Shown here piece after piece: positions 1-12,227 of a stretch of 64,000 nucleotides of DNA. The stretch lies in the NCBI GenBank assembly GCA_047967505.1, contig CM106541.1, one strand, 5' to 3'. The notes beneath the pieces were generated by a model that was not told the DNA's origin, did not search any database, and was given only the letters and a program-made list of their open reading frames with translations. Position numbers and translations under genes: made by a program. The number at the start of each line of letters is the position of its first letter. The stretch's first letter is position 1. This DNA comes from Dipteris shenzhenensis. Its lineage: Eukaryota > Polypodiophyta > Polypodiopsida > Gleicheniales.

Positions 1-129
1 AATACTAAATAGATGTACTTTAACTAGATATATTTTAATCCTAATGTAGATACCAATCCTAACCTAATGCTACCTAATCCTAATTCTAAAATTTAAATTA
101 AAGATACTTATAATTTAATTTATGATGAT

Positions 130-1300
130 TAGAATGGAGCAGTTGACCATGGGAGCTCAGCAAATGCCTAGGAGTGAGGAACATCCTTCTACGAGCACTT
201 TGGTTGCATAGGCAGAAACAAAGAATAGCGAGAATGATAGTTTGCGTAAAGGAATGCATGAGGTGGTTGACATGTTCAAAAACCTCTAAATCTTTTGGGT
301 GGAGCAGGAAGAGGACAACCAAGGCCACCATATCAAAATCTAGTGAATAGATAGGATCCAGGAGCAGGTAGAGGAGCCACACACAGGAGGGTTGACCCTA
401 TCATTGTTATAACTATGGGGATTGGGGCCATATTAGTCCAAATTGTGATAAGCCTCCACGTAGAGGAGGAGATATGTTCCCTTTGCTGAGCAATTTAAAT
501 AATGGCTCAAATGATTTTTGAATAGAGATAAAGGGAATGCTTGGAACAAGTGGTTTGGCACTTGAGGAAAAAGGGAAGGGGAAATAGATGAAAACCAAGC
601 TGATGAAAACAAGATGTGTCTCCTGAAGTGATGCCAGTTAAAAGGGCAAGATAAAAAGAACGAGGAAATGGACATGGTGATGCAACGAGGGGAAAATAGA
701 AGGAAGGAGATTTGCTTCAAGCAAAAAAGCAAGACCATGACAGCATTTCCAAACAGGGGATTTACTACTTGGGGGAACTCATTAAAATTACTCTTTCTAG
801 AAAGATTTGATAAATAAGAAAATGGACATTTCGTATGGTGAGTTAATGGAGCTTTGCCCTTGACTAAGGAGAGAATGGAAGAGACTAGTCAACCCACTTA
901 AGCAGGAGAAGAAAAATACGATAAGGGTTCAATATTTGGAAGAACCACCTGACATATGCCTGGTAATTGATGATTGGCATAAAGGGAAATCCATAGGAGA
1001 AGCTTATGTTGATGGCAGAGCCCAGGTGTGCATAATTGTCCAATCATGTGTTGAAAGGCTAGGCTTCGAATTAAGGTGGTAGTAGCATGGAAAAGGCACG
1101 TTAACTACTCATGTGTCTTGATCCGGAGGATAGAAACCGAATCCTTCGAGAGTTCAAAGAGGAGATGCAGGGAGTGTTGCGTCCACCAAATTCTATTGAG
1201 ATCTCCCACGGCACCAATCAGGGAGGTACTCGGGAGAGAGAGAGCGAGTGAGCGAATGAGAGGCATTGACATGGATGCTCAGGCTCGGGTATAGCGAGTG
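130..1300 (+). pseudogene. Decayed Ty3/Gypsy-like gag-protease remnant
   Basis: Two motifs in the same order as in retrotransposon polyproteins are visible on the plus strand. Near 395-445 the translation gives a degraded zinc knuckle, CYNYGDWGHISPNC, in which the second cysteine is replaced by tyrosine. Near 985-1075 the translation includes GEAYVDGRAQV and continues to a leucine-glycine pair, resembling a retroviral-type aspartic protease core whose D-T/S-G-A has become D-G-R-A. Stops and frameshifts lie between them, and no reverse transcriptase follows. The lineage is inferred from the protease style. No LTR was found, so the ends are approximate. Confidence 0.42.
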
Positions 1301-2435
1301 CCATTGAGGGTTCTCAAGCAAACTCCCAATTATCCACCATTCAATTAATGGGGAGTATGAAATAGTTATGGATGAGAGAGGGAAGCATGTAATTAACTAA
1401 ATGCATGGCCTCTGCTCAAGTGAATTCAAGAAGGTGGTCATGGATTTTCGACACCAACCCCCCCAAAAAAAAGATTATATTTTGAAGACACTGAGGAAGG
1501 AGTTTCCAGTGCTGAGTGAGAACCTAGAGTTTGTGACTCCAGGTGGATGTTGAACAAGATGGCTATTGTTTTGAAATCACGAAAAGACCAAATCTGTAGA
1601 AAAGCAAAGGCAAAGGAGTCAAAGCCTACTTGGGTCCATGATGACAATTGGAAGATTATAAAGAAAGAACTCAATACTCCAAAGAAGTACGACCAGCAGA
1701 GGTAGGTGGTTGCTACAATAAGGAAGAGTAAAGTGGACCAATCGGGTGGGAAGATTTTTTTGTAAGTACCTATTCTTTCACTTCTTTCTGCATGTAGTTT
1801 GGGAATGTTTGGGGTAAATCATGAAATTAACATAAATGCTTGTAATGTTAGGAAATGAAAATGGGCAAGCAGTGCATGGATAAGGAGTACTTGTATGCAT
1901 ATGACTACGATATGAAAGCCTTGTTCGACTATCTTGAAGCAAGTGGGATTTTTCCCCTTTTTGAATGTAAGAAGTTACTACACCATTTTCTCTTCAAATG
2001 CTCAATTTGAACAACTATTACATATATACTAACCTCTGACATGTGTGTTTCTTGAACAGGAAGATGGAGATGAGTACTTGCAACAAGCTCGCCAAGAGGA
2101 TGCTGAAGCTGGAGAGGCAAGAGGTAGAGGGAATAATGATGAGGAGAAGGGTGGGAGCGATGAGGAGAAGGTGACAGTAGCAATGAATAGGCTAGAGTAA
2201 ATATGATGTACATATCAATGGGGTAGAGTAGTCGGATATAGAAAGTGCAAGAGAATATAATTTTGTACTCACAAAGAACATGAGATTTTGTACTCAAATC
2301 GAAAGAGAATATAGAAACTTCTACAGTCAAACTGAATGTAAACATATGAAATGGCTAGTACATTGTAATACAAACCTTTTATAGAAGGGCTGATTAGGGC
2401 TAGAAAAGCCCTAATTTGCCCTTTAAAAAAATTTC
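1301..2435. other. Unassigned DNA
   Basis: No gene, repeat or RNA is recognised here. Short open stretches occur on both strands but none carries a known motif. Near 2085-2200 the plus strand is rich in GAG/GAA and would read as a short acidic peptide. It may be further decayed sequence from the upstream retroelement. Confidence 0.3.
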
Positions 2436-2685
2436 CCCTACAAAAAAGTGTTGATATTTACGTCAAAATAGCTTCGAGTTTCCATGACAGTGTCGATATT
2501 AGCATTGATAAACTATTCCCATAGTTGATATTATTGTCCATATTAGCATAAAAAAATGCTTTATCTCGACATTAATATCGATGGTAATATGGACAGTAAT
2601 ATCGATGCTTAGGAGTTTTTTTAATAAAATTCCAATGTAATTTGCATCGATATAAGCATAAAAAATGAGGCCAATCCTTGTAGTG
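2436..2685. mobile_element. CACTA-like miniature element
   Basis: The right end reads, on the minus strand, CACTACAAGGATTGG, which is the usual terminus of plant CACTA (En/Spm) elements. The left end reads CCCTACAAAAAAGTG, a degenerate version of that terminus. The interior carries several AT-rich subterminal motifs around GATATTA and ATCGAT in both orientations, as expected for a non-autonomous member. At about 250 bp it has no coding capacity. The 3-bp flanks (TTC and TAT) do not match, so the left boundary is uncertain or the target duplication has decayed. Confidence 0.42.
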
Positions 2686-3155
2686 TATTAATCTTAAGAT
2701 AACGGTAAATAATCATGTGATTGATAGTGTATTCTATCATGCCCATCGGTCTAGTGAAGGACATGCAATATTGGGCAGGGCATGGTGCTAGACAGCCAAC
2801 TACTAGATTGATTGGTGTGAAAGAACGTCCACCTTAACAAGTGGCAATCACACACCCATGACACCTCTTTGTCCAAGGTTCAAAAAAGAAAAGTGCAATC
2901 TGGAAATCAAAGCCATTCCCTCACCATTCGCTCCCACATTTTCATGCACTCAAGCACCTGGGAGGAAACCACCACTCCAACCAAGAGGGATGATACCTAC
3001 CCCCATGCTTGAAGAATGACCACAACAAAGTAGCACCAACTTTAGTAACTAATGCCTCTTGCTCTATAGCCCAGCCCTCCACCTCAACAAGTCATAAGCT
3101 AGGATGACAAGGATATAGACAAATATGGGTAAGAAAAGATCTACTCTAGTATTTT
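2686..3155. other. Unassigned DNA
   Basis: Nothing recognisable as coding or structural RNA was found in this stretch. Confidence 0.3.
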
Positions 3156-3358
3156 GAAGGAGTAGACCAAATGTGGGTCCCACATACGTCAACCGACAAG
3201 ACAACAACATCCCACAGGAAGCCTCCTAACACATGTAAGACGAAGGCCACAAGTATTTAGAAGGAGTAGACCAAATGTGGGTCCCACATATGTCAACCCA
3301 CAGGACAACAACATCCCAGAGGAAGCCTCAATAAATACATAGACGAAGGCCACAAGTA
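3156..3358. repeat. Tandem duplication, ~104-bp unit
   Basis: Two adjacent copies start with GAAGGAGTAGACCAAATGTG at 3156 and 3260 and end with GGCCACAAGTA. They differ by scattered substitutions and small indels. No coding role is apparent. Confidence 0.85.
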
Positions 3359-6335
3359 AAAAAAAGAAGCTACCATCTCCGATGGGTCTCAAAGGCCCTA
3401 CTACAAGCCCAAGGGTACTAGGAAGGCAACGATCAACTCTGGGTTCTCAAGTTTTGTCAACCGGCTCCCAATTCTCTTGTAGTCCTTCCAGACGTTCAAG
3501 TACCTTGCCATCCACTGGAGGACAAGAATGAAGGCCTATACGTACAAGATGTTCTCTTGACTCATCAGACACACAAGAACCTTCTTCTAAAAAGGAGCAG
3601 TGGCACAAGAACCTATTGCTTGCCATACAAAAGGAAAGACATCACACATGGTGCTATCAATGATTCCGAGAATCACTTTTTAGCCCTGTATCCACTCGTG
3701 AACTATTGGGGGAAATATGAACTCAAAAAGGGCCTCATAAGGGAGACATTAAGAAAAAGGTTAACTCCTTAATCTCTAGGGGAAAAGGTTGTAGACCACG
3801 TGTGATAAAGGGGGAATTTGATGTGTGGACCACTTGTGGTTTCGAAGGCTTGGGTCTATTGCCATTTTTCCATCGTCGATCGTAAATCCTAATCTAATGG
3901 CTCACATGTAGCGCCTTTTTTGGGACCTTGATTTGCACTTGATCCAATGCATCTCCATCAACCACGAAGGAATGATTTTGCACCATAGTTCCCAATTACG
4001 ATCTAAGGGCTCGCACACAGTGCCTTTTGTGGATCATTGGATCCATCCTCCCATCCAAGGGTGTGTGTATCACACCACTTGTGGATGGTTGGATCTAATG
4101 CCCCATCCAAGGGCGTGGATGCACCACATGTCTCCAAGGGCAAGGGCCAATCTACCATGTTGCCCTCATCCTGCCCTCAAATCGCCATGCATCTCAAATC
4201 CCATTATTACCTAAGGGGTAGTCCAGTCTGTTGCCAGGACAGTCCACCATCACCATTGAATGAAGAAACTATCCAATGTCAGAGATATGCACTTAAAGCA
4301 CTTTAAATCATATCCATTAGATCTTCTGTGATCTAATGGATGGGATTGCAGAGATGAAAGGGCTTGCTAACCATTAGATCAATTATGATCCAACCGTCCC
4401 TACAAAGTCACAAGTTCTACCAAGGCCCTTTACTTTGGTAATTCCAGTAACTTGGGGTGGGGACCATTCAATTCCACCAATGAGGAGGAAGAAAACCTCG
4501 ATTCTTTTAATGCTTGAGCCTCCTCATTGGCCAAGAGCTTAATCCATATTTTTAAGCCCCAAATTATAGAGCTTAAACCTTACAATGATGGACATCATTG
4601 AAGTCAAAGCCCTCACTGCATTCATTAAGAGCTTCTGTCCATGGAGAATTTCCCACCCTCATCGCAAGACTAGAGTGGCTGCAATATACCTCACCGCACC
4701 AAAGTTCTTATAATCAATGACGATGCGGGTGTGTATAGCTGACCTAGCATCTACCATTTTTGAAGCAACCCACATTCTCGAAAACCTATTGTCGCACCTC
4801 TTCATTACCACTAGCTATGGAGTAAATTATGAGCAATGCAAGCAAACGACACCAATGTAATATACAATTTTCCTCTACATAAATTTCCCCTGTCAAGATG
4901 TCCTACACCCTTACCCACCAAATGGAGCAATTTAACTCCACTTTTGCCAAAGTCTCGAACATGACCGTAGTCATGCCCATGTACTTGCTTCACCTACTTA
5001 TCATAGTACTTTGAGACATTCCAAAGCAGGAACCCACAATGGAGAAAAACTCCCACTCTATCATCTTTGACCTTAACAACGGGCCCCAATATCCATAGAT
5101 GCTTCGACTCTGTATCCGTATCCGAAGCTTGCATGGAGCTTGCATTCTCACCATATCCAAACATTTTAAAACATGCACGACACATAGTTTTGGGAGCCAC
5201 ACCATCCCTTTTGAGGAATCTTGCAACAGTTGAACTAAATCGGCACAAAATTATGAAGTTTGACATTTCGCACCATGTCCAACCAAGGATGAATCTAGAT
5301 TAGGAAGGGGGAGCATGTTAACATCCTTAATTAACAGAAGCCATTTTGCAATATCAAGCCGAGAATAGGAGTGCATGAGAGAAGATTATTCCTTGAAGCC
5401 ATATGGGCCCAAGTGAATTGTAAAATGAGAAGATTGAGAGGCAGATATAGAGAAAACAGTTGGCCCTCCCTTCAAAAGGTGAGTTGTATAGAAGACCAGA
5501 AGTTTGACTCTGGTCTTCATATTGTCATTTGCACAAGTTTGGAATACAAGCTCTCTCTTTCTCTACCATGAATTGATTTGAGTGTTCTCTTGTTTCCATT
5601 ATAGTGCCCTTGTGATTCCTACTCCCTCTCCCCAAGTCATCTCCCCTTCTCATCCCCTCACCCTTCTCTTCTCCCTTCTCCCTTCTCCCTTTCCCCATTC
5701 TTGTCTTGTGGAATCACATTGCAATAATCTGAAAGCGGCTAGAGTGACACTAGTGGTTGAGAAGCCTTTGGATTGCTCCCAACAGGGAGTCGGGTGGAGT
5801 AGAGCACATTGATTTATCGACAACATCCCCACAACACGTGAGTCACCATCGGAGACCACACAATGACTGCCTTGAACTTAAACTAGCCTTCCACAACTAG
5901 GCAAGGGTGGTAGCACGTTTGGTTGGTATGCTTTTTGTGCTTAAAGGCATGTCCTAAGAAAGCATAATTTTAGCACTTTTCAAGAGGTGCTTGCTTTTGT
6001 GACATATATCCACCAGCCATGTAAATTATGATTGGGTGTTTTGCACATGTGTCACATGACACTTGTAAGCTTGTAAGCTTTCATGATACATGACTACTTC
6101 AATTGTAACTATTGCTTCATCCCTCGTGCATCGTCTCCCTTGTCTCCCTTGTCTACTAGAATGTCATCATCTATAAGCCTTTGCGGGTTCTTCCCAACCA
6201 TGCTAAGACCATAAACGTCATGAAAATCCACAGCAATATGACAAAATCTCTTGGCTTGCAGGTATGTGGATGATTGAGACATTCTTGTAGCACCTGCCCA
6301 AAGAGGCAGAGATGTGTAGTAAAAAAGAGAGCACA
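3359..6335. other. Unassigned intergenic DNA
   Basis: No gene is supported. Minus-strand open frames at 4811-5266 look gene-like in composition but match nothing I recognise and are interrupted. A pyrimidine-rich stretch lies at about 5620-5700. The sequence near 5905-5928 (GGTGGTAGCACGTTTGGTTGG) recurs with one change near 20669-20692, suggesting a shared small transposon end. Confidence 0.3.
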
Positions 6336-6545
6336 AGAGCTACAATAGCTTAGCTAGAGGACCTGCAAGGGAAAGAGCTCAGACTCTGCAAGGGAGAGGA
6401 TTGAGCTGAGAGCTCAAGACCTACGAGGGAGAGCGAAAGGTGATAGCCTCTAGAGAAGTAGTGCGCAGAACCTACTAGGGAGAGGATTGAGTTGAGCTCA
6501 AAACCTACTAGTAGGGAGAGGATTCAGCTGGGCCGAAAGACCTGT
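6336..6545. repeat. Imperfect purine-rich repeats
   Basis: The phrase GGGAGAGGATTGAG(C/T)TGAG and close variants recur several times with intervening AACCTAC/GACCTAC blocks. The copies are irregular, with no constant period. Confidence 0.55.
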
Positions 6546-6559
6546 GTAAACAAGTGCTT

Positions 6560-7026
6560 TCATCTTCTTGGGTTCACATGCGCAAAGCCCAAACAAAAGG
6601 AAGAACATTGCAAATAAAAGATGCAAATTTAGACATGAACATTGAGAAGCTCTTACAATCCAACATCAAGCATATAGATGGATATCTTTGGTTCATCCAG
6701 CAAAAAGATTATGGGATGAATACAAGACTTTGGTCTATTTAATGCACATGGAGGTAGAAGAAGAGGTTGAAAAGGCAGATATTTTGTATCATAAACTGAA
6801 CAACATAGATTTGATATTGGGATTGTGTGGAATTATTCCACTTTTAGACAAAATGAATATGTTGAGTAAAATGTCGCAATCGAAGGATATTTATATCAAT
6901 GAATATGTCAAGGCAATAAAACTCACTAATTTGAGTATAACAATAGCATACGATAAGAAGTCAAGCTCCAGTTTTCAAGACGAGAAATTGTTTAAAGATT
7001 GGAAAAGTTTGTACACCATTTGTTAG
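6560..7026 (+). pseudogene. hAT-transposase-like remnant (tentative)
   Basis: Two overlapping plus-strand frames form one degraded protein, joined by a frameshift near 6700. The first part includes HIDGYLWFI; the second continues AKRLWDEYKTLVYLMHMEVE and then LCGIIPLLDKMNMLSKMSQS. The order of a WDEYKTL-type segment, an acidic helix and an LLDxMNxLxKxxQ segment resembles the middle of hAT-derived zinc-finger proteins. I know this only as a pattern, and no catalytic residues or inverted ends were seen. It could instead belong to another transposon class. Confidence 0.3.
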
Positions 7027-8206
7027 GTTAGAGAGCATCGCCTCTTGGGCATGCATGTGTCGAGGTGTTGGTAGGGTTGTTACCCTATGAACTTTAGGGT
7101 GCAAGCTAAAGCATGTGAAGACTCAAGACTGGTAATCACCTGAATGGCATCATGTTGCTGTCTCGAATGCTTCCACCAATCGTGGCAGGACAGCTCATGT
7201 TCTTTGCTTCGATGGCAATGATCGAATGCATGCATTTCCAACTGCTTCTTGCTGCTGCTCTGTAAGGAGTCTTCTTTGTTCTTGTTGTTTATCCCTTTGC
7301 AGATGTTGCAAAAGTGTCTTTCATTGCCGATTCGATACCGTGCCAGTGCTTTCCTCGACCCGCACTCTGTTCCTTGTGCCTTGACCTCGCTTTTTTCCTT
7401 TCTTGTCTCATAGCCTCTATCTGCTTCTCTTGCAAGCCATGGCGAGCTGTATGTTGCCATTGACGCCATGGCCATGATCAGTCCAGAATAGACCCAGAGA
7501 AGCTAACTAGTGAGACAAGCAAAGGATAGAAAACTTACTTGAAAGATGACAATGGCAAACCAAAGTCAGTCACATCGAGATGCATGCTTGCAAGAGGCGG
7601 GGGCAAGTTGTAGCGAGTACTTAATCTTCCAAGATTTCATGGGCAAGAGGTGTGAAAATTCAATATTCATAGGAGTAGCAAAATTTCAATAGTCAATTTT
7701 CCCCCCCGACGATACACGTCAGTAGACTTGGATATCCCAAATACGTGCAATGTGGCCTAATTAAATGCTTCAAAACACAAATTGAACAAAGGGCACGTTA
7801 TCAGGTTTGATGTTGTGTATTATTAAATGCAATGACCTTTGGCATGCTTATGAGACATATAGCAAGCAAGTGCATGGAAAAAGAAACAATTCAAACTTAT
7901 AAATAGTGTTAGATTTATTAAAATATCTTTGCACATGCACAAATTGTACTTTTCTAACTTCTTCCATTTTAGGGTGAATCTAGATACCAATACCAACAAC
8001 CATCCATGTTTTAAGACCACCATGGACTAGTCCCAATAGTTTGGATTCCAAATTTTCAATCCGTTTTGGTTTTCAACAACTCAAAAACAAGTTATGGAGC
8101 GTGCCCTCAAATGGGTATGCATCACTTTAGCTCAACATTGGAGGCCCATTAACCCATGCATAATGATCTCATTTAGGTGTGTCCTTGGGTTGAGAAGAAG
8201 CTCACG
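7027..8206. other. Unassigned DNA with one minus-strand open frame
   Basis: A 131-codon open frame lies on the minus strand (7080-7475) with a Cys/His-containing middle (HFCNICKGINN ... HAFDHCHRSKEH). It has no recognised family, and its neighbours are transposon debris. I treat it as unproven. The rest of the interval shows nothing. Confidence 0.25.
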
Positions 8207-8532
8207 TAGTGTACTTTAGAATAATTACTTAGTTGCATGTATGTATAGAATAAAATTTTGATGTTTTTGAATAAATTGCTATATCCTATAGTCTTTAGGA
8301 TGCATGCTTCACATGCAACATAGCACTTGTAATGCTTTAACAGTCTCGCTCCAAATCCTTAATGCATAATTTTTTGCTCTCATATTCAAGTTTGGAATGT
8401 TACTACAACTTGAAGATAAAATTTGCTAAATTCCATTAAGCAATGCATAAGTTATGGGTCATGTAAGATACCCATATACAAAAACGTCCCTGAATGTCAC
8501 AAAAAATGGCTACACCCAAGTAAACAATGACC
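8207..8532 (+). repeat. Left arm of large inverted repeat
   Basis: This segment is the reverse complement of 10446-10746, with many blocks of 30 or more matching bases and a few small indels. Its outer end begins TAGTGTACTTTAGAAT. Just inside the arm lies the C-terminal end of a transposase-like gene reading toward the arm, which is the layout expected for a terminal inverted repeat. Confidence 0.85.
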
Positions 8533-8647
8533 CACTACCTCAGTTGTCCTCATCCACTACTCCAAGACACCCCAAGATGTGCTCATGTGTGTCTAAATCC
8601 AATTTGAAGACACTCTTGCCCTTCTTTCTTTGTGGCACAGGTTGCAT

Positions 8648-9130
8648 CTAAAACTTAATAGCTCTTACTAGATGAGAGTACACACATGTTTGTGGACTCT
8701 TATTTAGCAGTTTGTAATTGTGGCCTCTCTCGGATGTTTTTTTAAACCAAAAAGCTCCGACTACTACATCATACTTCTCATAGGTTGTTCCCCAATTATC
8801 CTTTAATGTTTCCTTAACTTTGTACTTAGGTTTTGTGCATCGGAACAGAAAGTATGGGTTATCTTCCTCATTTTTCCCAGAATTTGCGACCATTGCAAAG
8901 TTATCCCCCTCTTCCAAATAGTTAGTGAGGTCATTGAAACTCTCCCCAAACTATGGCGAGTCGTTTGTCTCTCCATTGTTTGTCACTCCATATGAACGTA
9001 GAGGAAAAACTTGAACTCGCTCCCATGTTTTCACAGTTGCAATGTTCTCACAATCGTCATGCTCTTCTTCACAGAATCTTTGACAAGGCATAATTTGCAA
9101 TCTAGGAGGAATTTACACATGCTCCAAAAT
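8648..9130 (-). pseudogene. C-terminal part of an unclassified transposase-like protein
   Basis: The minus strand encodes a mostly open protein: RFCEEEHDDCENIATVKTWE near the start, then VQVFPLRSYGVTNNGETNDS, EEGDNFAMVAN and finally SPQTCVYSHLVRAIKF before a stop. The stretch from CENIAT to FGESFND is shared with 48790-48940, so this is a repeated coding family. In this copy a CAG codon after NDSP has become TAG, while the other copy keeps glutamine. It ends about 115 bp inside the left inverted-repeat arm. The function is inferred from motifs in the longer copy at 48770-49300; no domain is identifiable here alone. Confidence 0.5.
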
Positions 9131-9238
9131 GAAAAATAATCAATTTTTTGAGCTCTACATGCTTGTCAACTCAGTTTTTTTGTATGCAATTAGACAGTGC
9201 CAGATTTGAAAGTATCTTCAATAGGTAAGACCTTTGCA

Positions 9239-9975
9239 ATGGCAATACGCACCCCAACTATTGAGAAGTTCACTGGGGAAGGATTCCACACCTGGTCTAC
9301 GCAAATGAGGTATCTCCTGATGCATCAAAAGCTTTGGAAGTTGTAAGAGAAGACATACCCACTGCACAAAATGATGCCTGGAAGGAAAAAGACGAAGTAG
9401 CACTATCACTCATTGGTTTGCACTTAGGTCGAAACATAATTCATCATATAGACTCTAAGGATCATGCCAAGGATGCATGGGATGAGTTGAACATAGTGTT
9501 TGGTGCAAAAGCCAAAAACCAAGAAATCCATCCTAAGAGCGAATTCTATGGTATTATATGCACATGGGCTTCAATGAATCCATGGCACAATTTGTCAACA
9601 AAATCAAAAGCATTATGACCCAACTAGAGAGCATAAATTCAAAAATAGGGAAAAAAGATGCACTTGCAATTCTCCTTAAAAGCATGCTTATAGAGTATAG
9701 CTCAGTAACAACCACTTTGAAGAATTTTCCAGATCCAAAGTTTGAGGAATGTGTATCCTCTCTTCTTGAAAAAGAAAGAGAGTTGAAGGCATCGACATTG
9801 ACATCAACATCAACATCAACACGCAACAACCATAATGAAGAACAAGCACTGTTCAGTAAAACATCAATGAAGTGCTACCATTGCGGAAGGATGGGTCACT
9901 ATCAAAGTGACTGCAAACTGAAGAACAAACCAAAGTGTCACCATTGCAAACTTAGATGTGGCACACCTATGTAGG
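9239..9975 (+). pseudogene. Ty1/Copia gag remnant
   Basis: The reading starts at an ATG (MAIRTPTIEKFTGEGFHTW), the usual start of plant Copia Gag, where an FxGxxFxxW segment precedes the UBN2-type core. After frameshifts near 9330 and 9555 it continues with KDHAKDAWDELN and then MAQFVNKIKSIMTQLESINS. It ends in a good zinc knuckle, CYHCGRMGHYQSDC (about 9872-9913). The knuckle is followed by KCHHCK, the start of a second knuckle that is lost. No protease or pol follows and no LTR is adjacent. It lies inside the inverted-repeat pair, so it is probably a nested, truncated insertion. Confidence 0.8.
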
Positions 9976-10445
9976 CACAATGGTAGCGTGCTTTAACTGG
10001 AGGAATGAAGATGATGCGGTGAGAATTTGTCAGATCTTCTTCATTCTCCATGCGTGGTATCTGCAAAGGATTTGGCGCTGCCAACATCCAAGATGAGCGT
10101 ATCAAATTCCTCGCCTGGGCTACGTTTCTCCTCCGCCTATTTATTATTTAACCGGATCTTTTGAGGGTGTTAGCCAGTCAATTGTTATTCATCCAGAAGC
10201 TTTTCGTTTGTCTTTGATGGCGCGTATGGAGGGATGCAGTGACTACATGGACACTGATAGTGGAGCGTTTGAGCGTGGTTGCAGTGTTCCAACCTTCTCT
10301 TTGCTTCCTTTATTCTTTTAGCTTCTTTGAAATTCTCTGCTTTTTTACATTTCGTATGCTTTCATTTTGTACTGTCTAATTTTCATTCGTTTGCTTGTAG
10401 GACTTGCGAAGGTGTGTCTTGATGTTTGTCAATCACCTATGACAC
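9976..10445. other. Unassigned DNA inside the inverted-repeat pair
   Basis: No gene is recognised. The sequence is T-rich on the plus strand and contains short open frames without motifs. It may be interior sequence of the element bounded by the inverted repeats. Confidence 0.3.
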
Positions 10446-10746
10446 GAGTCATTGTTTGCTTGGGTGTATATAGGTTCAGGGACTTTTCTGTATATAGGTA
10501 TCTTGCATGACCCATAACTTGTGCATTACTCAACGGAATTTCGACAAACTGTCTTCAAGTTGTATTACACATTCCAAACTTGAACATGAGAGTAAAAAAT
10601 TATGGAATAAGGATTTGGAATGAGAAGTGCTATGTTGCATGTGAAGCATGCATCCTGAAGACTATAGGATATAGCAATTTATTCAAAAACATCAAAATTT
10701 TATTCTATACATACATGCAACCAAGTAATCATTCTAAAGTACACTA
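10446..10746 (-). repeat. Right arm of large inverted repeat
   Basis: Read on the minus strand, this segment matches 8207-8532. Its outer end is ACACTA at 10741-10746. The arms differ by scattered substitutions and by an indel block near 10600, so the pair is not recent. The 5-10 bases outside the two arms do not match, so no target duplication is visible. Confidence 0.85.
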
Positions 10747-12227
10747 TGTTTGTCGATGAGCTCTCCTTTGCCATAGGTTCGCGCCATCAAAGTTGCACAT
10801 ATGGGGTGAAAAGCATGCATTTTAATGCATGTTGCCATATGAAGACTAACTGCCACTTGGCATTAACAGCAGACACGTGGGCGAGTTTAGACCAATAAAA
10901 AATAACGTTATTTTTTAAAACTAAAAAGCCCATTTTCTGCTTTGCTAAGGCTACCCCGAGAGGGCAGGCTAAAAACTGCTGTTGTGGGGTGTGTGTTTTC
11001 AATCGTTCTTATATGCAAAGATACGTGCTGGCTAGCGCTACGAAGTACAAATCCTTCTCTCTCTCTCTCGCATCCAAGTAACATGGACATCGCATCGATC
11101 TCGCAAACTCTTCATATACACTTTCTAGAATTCACCCTTCTTCCTCACGCTTACACAAACACCGGTGACCGGTCACCGCACTGCCTATCAACAATACGTT
11201 ATGACTCACTTGTGTATCGAATAGGTTGCTGTGAATTTAGCAGGATGAAACGTGAGGAAAATAACATAAATCATTTCATATGTACTTAACTCTCCGTGAG
11301 AGGGTTTGGTGGCCTTTTACAAGTGTTGCTTCTCCTTCATTCTTGACTGGCAAAACGTTGACTAGCATCTGTGAACTTCTTGGTGCACATGGATTGAGAT
11401 CAAACATGTTTTCCCTTGATGTACAAGGGCGCATGCATAAGTCTTTGATCTATATTGACACGCCATTGTGCTCCTTCCTGGTTTCTTTGAAGATGGCTAG
11501 AGAGTCAATGAAGCGGTAGAAGATGAAGGCATAAAGGGGAAAAGCAGGGCATGCAATGAATAAAAGGAGAGCACGTACAGAAAGTAAAGGCACAAGGTCG
11601 AGGAAGATGACGACGATGCCGTTCTCGTTACGCATCCCATCTCACAGGGACATGTGACATCTCATAGCCTTGAGGAGGTCGACAGTAACGCAGCTACCCT
11701 GTATACCCAAGGCTTTTGTAAGGCCTTCCGATGGTTCGTTAACGGTTCATGTATTTTCTGCGCAACCACACCAGCAAACAGTAGGAGTGTGGGCTGAAGC
11801 GATAAAGAGGTTGCACACACAACTGTTTTTTGTTTTCGTTAGCTCTCAGAAGTTGACACTCAGTTTTCATGGAGATCTTTTTTTGTTTTCGTTAGCTCTC
11901 AGAAGTTGACACTCCAGTTTTCATGGAGATCTTGTTTGAAATGTCTGTGCAGATTCGCTCGTTGGGAACTTTCGCTGCATAATTCTCAGAAATATTAGAT
12001 CTTTTTTGAGCTTTGAGCAGAACGTTTCTTAAGATGTGAATGAAACACAAGTAACGCACGCTGGCACAAATCTAGACTTGATTGTAGATAAGCATGATTA
12101 CTAAGAGCGTTCGAGTGGAGGTGGAGCGCCTCTGAGTTTGCTCAAATTCAAAGCCTTGTAATGTGCACACTAATAAAACAGCTGTGCAGTGACAGATCTG
12201 CTCGCCTCCTAGTACACTTCCGAAATC
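10747..12227. other. Upstream region of the receptor kinase gene
   Basis: No coding sequence is supported. This interval presumably holds the promoter and 5' leader of the gene starting at 12228. An AATAAAA stretch lies about 60 bp before that start, but no convincing TATA box can be assigned. A short CT run lies at about 11052-11070, and a tandem duplication is listed separately. Confidence 0.35.
11826..11932. repeat. Tandem duplication, ~53-bp unit
   Basis: The sequence GTTTTCGTTAGCTCTCAGAA and its downstream ~35 bases occur twice, at 11832 and 11885. The copies are nearly identical, differing by a one-base insertion in the second, so the duplication is recent. It lies about 300 bp upstream of the receptor kinase start and could alter promoter spacing. 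Confidence 0.9.

Noticed and set aside
4811-5266. Minus-strand frames as a retroelement protease or gene
   Set aside because: No catalytic or zinc-binding motif was found, and the frame is interrupted near 4993.
7080-7475. 131-codon minus-strand frame as a host gene
   Set aside because: It has no recognised motif beyond scattered Cys/His and no support from neighbours, so it is left as unassigned.
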